DNA of 11,202 bases from Acidobacteriota bacterium (GTDB taxonomy: Bacteria; Acidobacteriota; Terriglobia; Acidiferrales; UBA7541), in NCBI GenBank assembly GCA_003133505.1, contig PKXT01000296.1, positions 1 through 11,202 on the forward strand. The letters are read 5' to 3'. The translations under genes were made by a program, and so were the position numbers. Positions 7,528 through 11,202 of this stretch are shown here, in pieces; the first letter of the stretch is position 1; each line of letters begins with the position of its first letter. Under the pieces are notes generated by a model that saw nothing but the letters and a program-made list of their open reading frames with translations, had not been told where the DNA came from and did not search any database.

Positions 7528-7872
7528 GTGAATTCTTTGAGCGGTACGTTTCGTCCTTACGAAAAGCTTGTCGAAATCAATATTCTGGGGCGCCACTTCC
7601 TGGTTCCGGATAAGAATACCTTACTGCGTTGTTTCCAGTTCATCAGTCCGGAGACAATTCTATTTGCCCGGTTCTGCTGGAACCAGGAGTGCGAGTACTG
7701 CCGCGTTTCATGTCGTCTTCCCGATGACGATGCCGAACGCATGGTGCCGAGCTGTCAATTTATGGCTAGCGCCGGCCTTAGCATTTCTTCGCTCTCCCCC
7801 GAACTACAAACCTGCCTACAGGCGAAACTTGGAGTGCAAGAAGAAGTTTGTCCCACAACATCTGACGCCTAA
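7528..7872 (+). CDS. Small cysteine-rich protein resembling a [2Fe-2S] ferredoxin domain
   Basis: A 114-aa protein with eight cysteines and no signal peptide or membrane helix, so probably cytoplasmic. VEINILGRHFLVPDKNTLL (15-33) looks like the opening beta-hairpin of a beta-grasp ferredoxin. C50-x4-C55-x2-C58 and then C76 fit the ligand order of [2Fe-2S] ferredoxins and the N-terminal domain of NuoG-type proteins. CRVSCRLPDDDAERMVPSC followed by SAGLSISSLSPEL (81-93) parallels the CRVEV...AC...GM.V.T.S.E run of that family. Additional cysteines are C35, C62, C96 and C108. Redox partner and pathway are unknown; neighbours (accA upstream, ccm genes downstream) do not define a role. Start uncertain: GTG 7528 gives the longest protein, but TTG 7537 has a better Shine-Dalgarno (GGGGTGA, 7525-7531). 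The assignment rests on pattern only. Confidence 0.62.
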   Translation: MNSLSGTFRPYEKLVEINILGRHFLVPDKNTLLRCFQFISPETILFARFCWNQECEYCRVSCRLPDDDAERMVPSCQFMASAGLSISSLSPELQTCLQAKLGVQEEVCPTTSDA

Positions 7873-7910
7873 TTTCGTCGCCTTCGGTTTGTTAATCCAT
7901 CAGCATGCGG

Positions 7911-7937
7911 CCAGCCAATCGGGTCCTTCTCGGCTGG
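7911..7937 (+). repeat. Inverted repeat just upstream of the ccmE promoter -10
   Basis: CCAGCC (7911-7916) and GGCTGG (7932-7937) are perfect inverted repeats with a 15-nt spacer. The right arm supplies the TGG of the extended -10 element, so a protein bound here could affect ccm transcription. In RNA read from upstream it would form a small hairpin 38 nt after the stop of the preceding gene, but no T-run follows. Operator, weak terminator and chance are all possible. Confidence 0.3.
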
Positions 7938-7943
7938 TATGAT
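7935..7943 (+). promoter_or_regulatory. Extended -10 promoter for the ccmEFH operon
   Basis: TGG followed directly by TATGAT (5 of 6 to TATAAT) matches the TGnTATAAT extended -10 form, which needs little from a -35 box; none close to TTGACA is seen 17 nt upstream. Transcription would begin near 7950, leaving a leader of about 38 nt with a CGGAG Shine-Dalgarno at 7976-7980, 7 nt before the ccmE ATG. Confidence 0.45.
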
Positions 7944-7987
7944 AAGATGCTCAGTTAAATCCTGTGTGAATTCCACGGAGCATCGCG

Positions 7988-8479
7988 ATGAATGTTCGCG
8001 CCAAATTCGCTATCGGCGCCGCCATCATTCTGGGCACATTGGCATGGCTTGGCTGGGTAGGAACCAGCCAGAGTAAGACGTATTACCATACAATTGCCGA
8101 ACTCCAGTCCTTGCAAGGTCGTTCCCGGCAAGCGCGCATGCGAGTCGGCGGGAACGTCGAGGCTGGTTCGATTCAGCACTTGCCAGGGCGCATTGATTTC
8201 ATCCTGCGGGAGCAGGGCCGCACCATGAATGTGAGTTACGTGGGAAATGATCCGCTGCCTGACACGTTCAAGGACGGTGCGCAGGCACTGGTGGAAGGCC
8301 GCGCCATGCCCGATGGACGTTTCGTAGCCGAACAGGTGCAAGCCAAGTGCGCCTCGAAGTACGCGGCATCCCCCAACGGCGGTGCTCCTGCTTCACCAAC
8401 CAGCTCGACAATGGGTGGCACAACCATGAAAACCGCCCCGCAGCCGGTTGGATTGTCGTCTGGCAGTCCACAAGGGTAA
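7988..8479 (+). CDS. ccmE: Cytochrome c maturation heme chaperone CcmE, cysteine (CxxxY) variant
   Basis: A 163-aa membrane-anchored heme chaperone. One N-terminal helix (about residues 6-24) anchors it; the OB-fold beta-barrel faces the periplasm. Family motifs: RVGGNVEAGSI (52-62), VSYVGNDPLPDTFKDG (82-97), ALVEGRAMPDGRFVAEQVQAK (100-120). CcmE takes heme from CcmABCD and passes it to CcmF/CcmH for attachment to apocytochrome c. In the classical protein a histidine in LAKHDENY binds heme covalently; here the position is C121 in AKCASKY, with the tyrosine kept as Y125. This CxxxY form is known from archaea and from Desulfovibrio. Residues 126-163 are a Ser/Pro/Gly/Thr-rich, probably disordered tail. 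ATG start with CGGAG 7 nt upstream; ccmF follows after 9 nt. Identity is sure from the motifs and from ccmF next door. Confidence 0.93.
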   Translation: MNVRAKFAIGAAIILGTLAWLGWVGTSQSKTYYHTIAELQSLQGRSRQARMRVGGNVEAGSIQHLPGRIDFILREQGRTMNVSYVGNDPLPDTFKDGAQALVEGRAMPDGRFVAEQVQAKCASKYAASPNGGAPASPTSSTMGGTTMKTAPQPVGLSSGSPQG

Positions 8480-8488
8480 GGCGCTAGA

Positions 8489-10567
8489 GTGGATATTTTC
8501 GGTTCCTTCGCGCTGTTGCTTGCGTTGATTGCGGCGGTTTACACCATAGGCGCGGGCTCGGCCGGAATTCTCACTCGCAAGCCGATCCTGCTGCGCAGCG
8601 CCCGAAATGCGGGGATGGTGATATTTCTCCTCGTTACTCTCTCGGTTGGCGCGCTTGAATACCTGTTCTTCACCAATAATTTTTCCATGGCCTACGTGGC
8701 CGAGCACAGCAGCCGCGATCTGCCGTCGTTCTACAAATTCGCGGCGCTATGGTCGGGTCAGGAAGGCTCGTTGCTGTTTTGGAGTTGGCTCCTTTCGATT
8801 TACTCGTTTCTCGCCCTGTACATCAACCGCCGCAAGCATCCCGAATTGATGCCCTACGCTGGCGTGGTACTCGCCTCCGTCCAAACATTTTTCCTGCTGC
8901 TGAATAATTTTGCCGCCAGCCCATTCCGGGTAATTGCGGCGGTACAGGCGAATGGCGTGCAGCAGTTAGTGGCGCGCGCGGATGGAACGGGACTAAACCC
9001 ATTGCTGCAGTACTGGGAGATGGTGATTCATCCCCCGATTCTGTATCTGGGCTACACCGGATTTACCGTACCCTTTGCTTTTGCGATGGCCGCGCTGCTG
9101 GGGCGCTATCCCGGGGAGAAATGGATTCATATTGCCCGCCGCTGGACGATGGTGGCATGGTGTTTCCTGGGCGTTGGCATTTTGCTAGGCGCGCATTGGG
9201 CCTACTCGGTGCTGGGTTGGGGCGGCTATTGGGGATGGGATCCCGTCGAGAACGCTTCGCTGATGCCCTGGCTTACCGGCACCGCCTTCCTGCACTCGGT
9301 GATGATGCAGGAGAAACGCGGGATGATGCGGGTGTGGAATATATGGCTGATTTTTACAACATTTTTACTGTGTATTATGGGGACGTTTCTCACCCGCGCC
9401 GGCATAGTCAGTTCCGTCCACGCGTTCGCGCAATCTACAATTGGCCCATGGTTTGTGACGTTTCTATCCGTGACGCTGGCGTTGTGCCTACTGGCCTTTT
9501 GGCGCAACCGGAGTTATTTGCGCAGCGAAAACCAGTTGGACGCCATTATATCGCGCGAATCGAGTTTCCTTTTTAATAATCTGGTTCTGCTAGCCGCCTG
9601 CTTCGCCGTTCTCTGGGGCACACTGTTTCCCGTGCTGTCGGAATGGGTTGAGGGCAGCAAGATTAGCGTCGGGGCGCCATTTTTCAACCGCGTAAACATC
9701 CCCATCGCACTCTTCCTGTTATTCCTTACAGGCGTTGGCCCGTTACTGGCATGGCGTCGAACGTCTCTCGAAAGCCTGCGGCGCAACTTCACCTGGCCCG
9801 TTATCGGCGGACTCTTTGCCGCGGCAACCGCCTTCGTTTTTGGATTCCGCGATTTGTATTCGCTGACCTGCCTTTTTTTGGGGGTGTTTGTCACTCTGAC
9901 GATTTCTTCGGAGTTTTATCGCGGCGCGCGTGTGATTCGGGAAAAGAGCGGCGGCAACCTGCTTTCCTCTGTAGGCCAATTAACCATGCGGAACACGCGG
10001 CGTTATGGTGGTTATATTGTCCATTTCGGAATGGTGTTGATCTTTATTGGTATCGCTGGGACTCCCTTTAATCGCGACGTTCAAATGGACATGCCGCCAG
10101 GTTCGCAAATGAGTATTGGCCCGTACACGTTGATCTGTCAGAACTTTGACACCACACAAGGGCAGAACTATCAGGCCGAGCGGGCCACAATTGAGGTAAT
10201 GCGCAATGGCCGCTCGGAGATGATCTTGTACCCCGAGCGACGGTTTTATCCGGCCAGCCAGATCACTGGAACGATCGTCGCGATTCGCAGCACCGCTCTA
10301 CGCGATCTCTACGTGGTATTTGCGGGCCGCAGCCCGGAGAGCGACAAGCCGGTAATTCATGCCTATTTGAAACCGCTGGTGAAATGGATTTGGTTCGGTG
10401 GAATCGTGGTGATGCTGGGCACCCTGCTGGCATTGCTGCCCAGCCGCCAGCCCGTCTTGGTACTGCGCGAGGCTCGGGTGCCTGGATATGTTCCGCCCGG
10501 CTCGCTATTAGCGGCGACCGCAAGAGAGGCACCGCACGTTTCTCGCGAGGGAGGCGGAAGCGCATGA
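8489..10567 (+). CDS. ccmF: Heme lyase component CcmF of cytochrome c maturation System I
   Basis: A complete 692-aa polytopic membrane protein with many hydrophobic helices; E. coli CcmF has 647. The WWD heme-handling motif is clear: WGGYWGWDPVENASLMPWL (244-262). Four histidines match the known CcmF set: H181 (VIHPPILYLGYTG), H269 (AFLHSVMMQ), H311 (SSVHAF) and H512 (YIVHFGMV), the first three offset by 8 from E. coli H173, H261 and H303. WSGQEGSLLFW (88-98) is also typical of the family. A periplasmic soluble stretch (about 527-628) precedes a last helix (about 632-650), followed by a 42-residue cytoplasmic or low-complexity tail. CcmF takes heme from CcmE and, with CcmH, attaches it to reduced CXXCH cysteines. 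The start is GTG with AAGG 7 nt upstream, 9 nt after ccmE. Its stop overlaps the ccmH start by 4 nt (ATGA). Confidence 0.97.
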   Translation: MDIFGSFALLLALIAAVYTIGAGSAGILTRKPILLRSARNAGMVIFLLVTLSVGALEYLFFTNNFSMAYVAEHSSRDLPSFYKFAALWSGQEGSLLFWSWLLSIYSFLALYINRRKHPELMPYAGVVLASVQTFFLLLNNFAASPFRVIAAVQANGVQQLVARADGTGLNPLLQYWEMVIHPPILYLGYTGFTVPFAFAMAALLGRYPGEKWIHIARRWTMVAWCFLGVGILLGAHWAYSVLGWGGYWGWDPVENASLMPWLTGTAFLHSVMMQEKRGMMRVWNIWLIFTTFLLCIMGTFLTRAGIVSSVHAFAQSTIGPWFVTFLSVTLALCLLAFWRNRSYLRSENQLDAIISRESSFLFNNLVLLAACFAVLWGTLFPVLSEWVEGSKISVGAPFFNRVNIPIALFLLFLTGVGPLLAWRRTSLESLRRNFTWPVIGGLFAAATAFVFGFRDLYSLTCLFLGVFVTLTISSEFYRGARVIREKSGGNLLSSVGQLTMRNTRRYGGYIVHFGMVLIFIGIAGTPFNRDVQMDMPPGSQMSIGPYTLICQNFDTTQGQNYQAERATIEVMRNGRSEMILYPERRFYPASQITGTIVAIRSTALRDLYVVFAGRSPESDKPVIHAYLKPLVKWIWFGGIVVMLGTLLALLPSRQPVLVLREARVPGYVPPGSLLAATAREAPHVSREGGGSA
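10550..10554 (+). promoter_or_regulatory. Shine-Dalgarno of ccmH inside the end of ccmF
   Basis: GGAGG lies 9 nt before ATG 10564, which overlaps the ccmF stop as ATGA. This decides the ccmH start over the much longer open frame that begins at 10384 inside ccmF. It indicates translational coupling of the two subunits. Confidence 0.75.
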
Positions 10568-11079
10568 CGAGCGCTATGAGCGAAATGACTAATGGTGTGC
10601 CGCGCTTTCGCAATCGCATATTTGGTTGGGTTGCACTTGCTGCGTTGCTATTAATCACTATTGTGAGTGGGGCCAGTGCCCAGCAGACCGATCATGCGCG
10701 CCAAGTGGGGAAGCGGCTGATGTGCGTATGCAGTTGCAATCAGGTGCTCACGGAGTGCAATCACGTGGGTTGCCGATATTCCCACGATATGCTCAAGGAA
10801 TTGGACGAGCGCGTCGCCCAAAATCAATCCGACGATCTGACGATCCAGGCCTTCGTGCAAGAGTATGGGCCCGCGGTCTTGCTTGTCCCCATGGCGAAGG
10901 GGTTTAACCGCTGGGTTTGGATTATGCCGGTGATTTTGCCCCTAGCGGGGCTGTGGATTACACAGAGGGCCATTGCGCGCTGGCGTAGCCGCATGGCTAC
11001 GGCGGACCCTTCGACCATTGCTTCTCCAGAATTGATGGCTCGAGTGGAGCGCGAGTCGGGCAACACCGGAGACAGCTAG
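10564..11079 (+). CDS. ccmH: Cytochrome c maturation protein CcmH (CcmH/CycL/NrfF family) with CxCxC motif
   Basis: A 171-aa periplasmic thiol protein. It has a signal or anchor helix at about 19-36 with an ASA-QQ cleavage-like site after A39, a compact cysteine-bearing helical domain (about 42-108), and a membrane helix at about 117-136. CcmH keeps the apocytochrome CXXCH cysteines reduced and works with CcmF during heme attachment. The classical family has LRCxxC; here it is RLMC54-V-C56-S-C58, followed by C65 (TECNH) and C70 (HVGC), so there is no plain CxxC. The remaining motifs DMLKELDERV, IQAFVQEYGP and PMAKGFNRWVWIMP keep the usual CcmH layout of helix, then YG-x-x-VL-x-x-P, then anchor. 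The start at 10564 is supported by GGAGG and the ATGA overlap with ccmF. The next gene starts 2 nt after the stop. Confidence 0.9.
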   Translation: MTSAMSEMTNGVPRFRNRIFGWVALAALLLITIVSGASAQQTDHARQVGKRLMCVCSCNQVLTECNHVGCRYSHDMLKELDERVAQNQSDDLTIQAFVQEYGPAVLLVPMAKGFNRWVWIMPVILPLAGLWITQRAIARWRSRMATADPSTIASPELMARVERESGNTGDS

Positions 11080-11081
11080 CC

Positions 11082-11202
11082 ATGTGGACGGGTATCGCCT
11101 GCGCTTTGCTGGCCTTCGTGGTCCTGTTCCTGGTGTTTTTTGTGCCTGAGGGAGCGGCCCACGAGGCGCCCCATCGCTCGCGCCTCGACCAACTGATGGA
11201 GC
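11082..11202 (+). CDS. N-terminus of a membrane protein in the ccm operon, possibly CcmI-like (partial at 3' end)
   Basis: Forty codons are visible before the window ends. ATG follows the ccmH stop by 2 nt, with GGAG at 11068-11071 (10 nt spacing), so it is surely part of the same operon. Residues 4-21 form a single hydrophobic helix, then a short His/Arg linker leads to RLDQLME (34-40). A short N-terminal anchor followed by a charged, probably helical segment is the layout of CcmI-type accessory proteins, which help present apocytochrome to CcmF/CcmH. That identity is inferred from position and layout; no diagnostic motif is visible. Confidence 0.6.
   Translation, partial: MWTGIACALLAFVVLFLVFFVPEGAAHEAPHRSRLDQLME

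Noticed and set aside
7568..7942. 124-codon + strand frame overlapping the ferredoxin-like gene
   Set aside because: It overlaps in another frame and loses the ordered cysteine pattern and beta-grasp features; the frame starting at 7528 is the better coding candidate.
10384..10563. 60-codon upstream extension of ccmH inside ccmF
   Set aside because: It would overlap the conserved ccmF 3' end. The internal ATG at 10564 has a strong GGAGG, an ATGA overlap with ccmF, and a proper signal sequence after it.

Overview
The window looks like a chromosomal segment of a free-living, moderately GC-rich Gram-negative bacterium. All recognisable genes lie on the + strand and are closely packed, with several GTG or TTG starts. 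Acidobacteriota is my best guess, because a cysteine-type CcmE beside a CcmH with closely spaced cysteines fits that phylum or the former Deltaproteobacteria better than Enterobacteria. This is inference from protein motifs, not a database result.

Left part (1-6382): the 3' end of a membrane protein that reads like the last helix of the lipid II flippase MurJ; a complete tyrosine recombinase of the XerC/XerD type, 15 nt downstream; a CCA-adding/poly(A) polymerase family nucleotidyltransferase with a long, very basic C-terminal tail; and a complete DNA polymerase III alpha subunit (DnaE) that keeps all the metal ligands of its PHP domain. A short perfect hairpin separates the nucleotidyltransferase gene from dnaE.

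Middle part (6383-7987): accA, the acetyl-CoA carboxylase carboxyltransferase alpha subunit, starts with TTG 24 nt after dnaE. After a 164-nt gap with a possible promoter comes a small cysteine-rich protein that resembles a [2Fe-2S] ferredoxin domain. A 115-nt gap follows, holding an inverted repeat and a good extended -10 promoter.

Right part (7988-11202): a tightly coupled cytochrome c maturation (System I) operon, ccmE - ccmF - ccmH - start of a further membrane protein. Gaps are 9 nt, a 4-nt overlap and 2 nt. CcmE carries the heme across to apocytochrome c, CcmF is the integral-membrane heme lyase component, and CcmH handles the thiols of the apocytochrome CXXCH motif. ccmA, ccmB, ccmC and ccmG are not in the window. 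The most notable points are that CcmE has Cys in place of the heme-binding His (CxxxY rather than HxxxY), and that CcmH has a CxCxC motif in place of the usual CxxC, plus two further cysteines. Most of the window is otherwise ordinary housekeeping; I see no CRISPR array, transposon, tRNA, rRNA or defence system.
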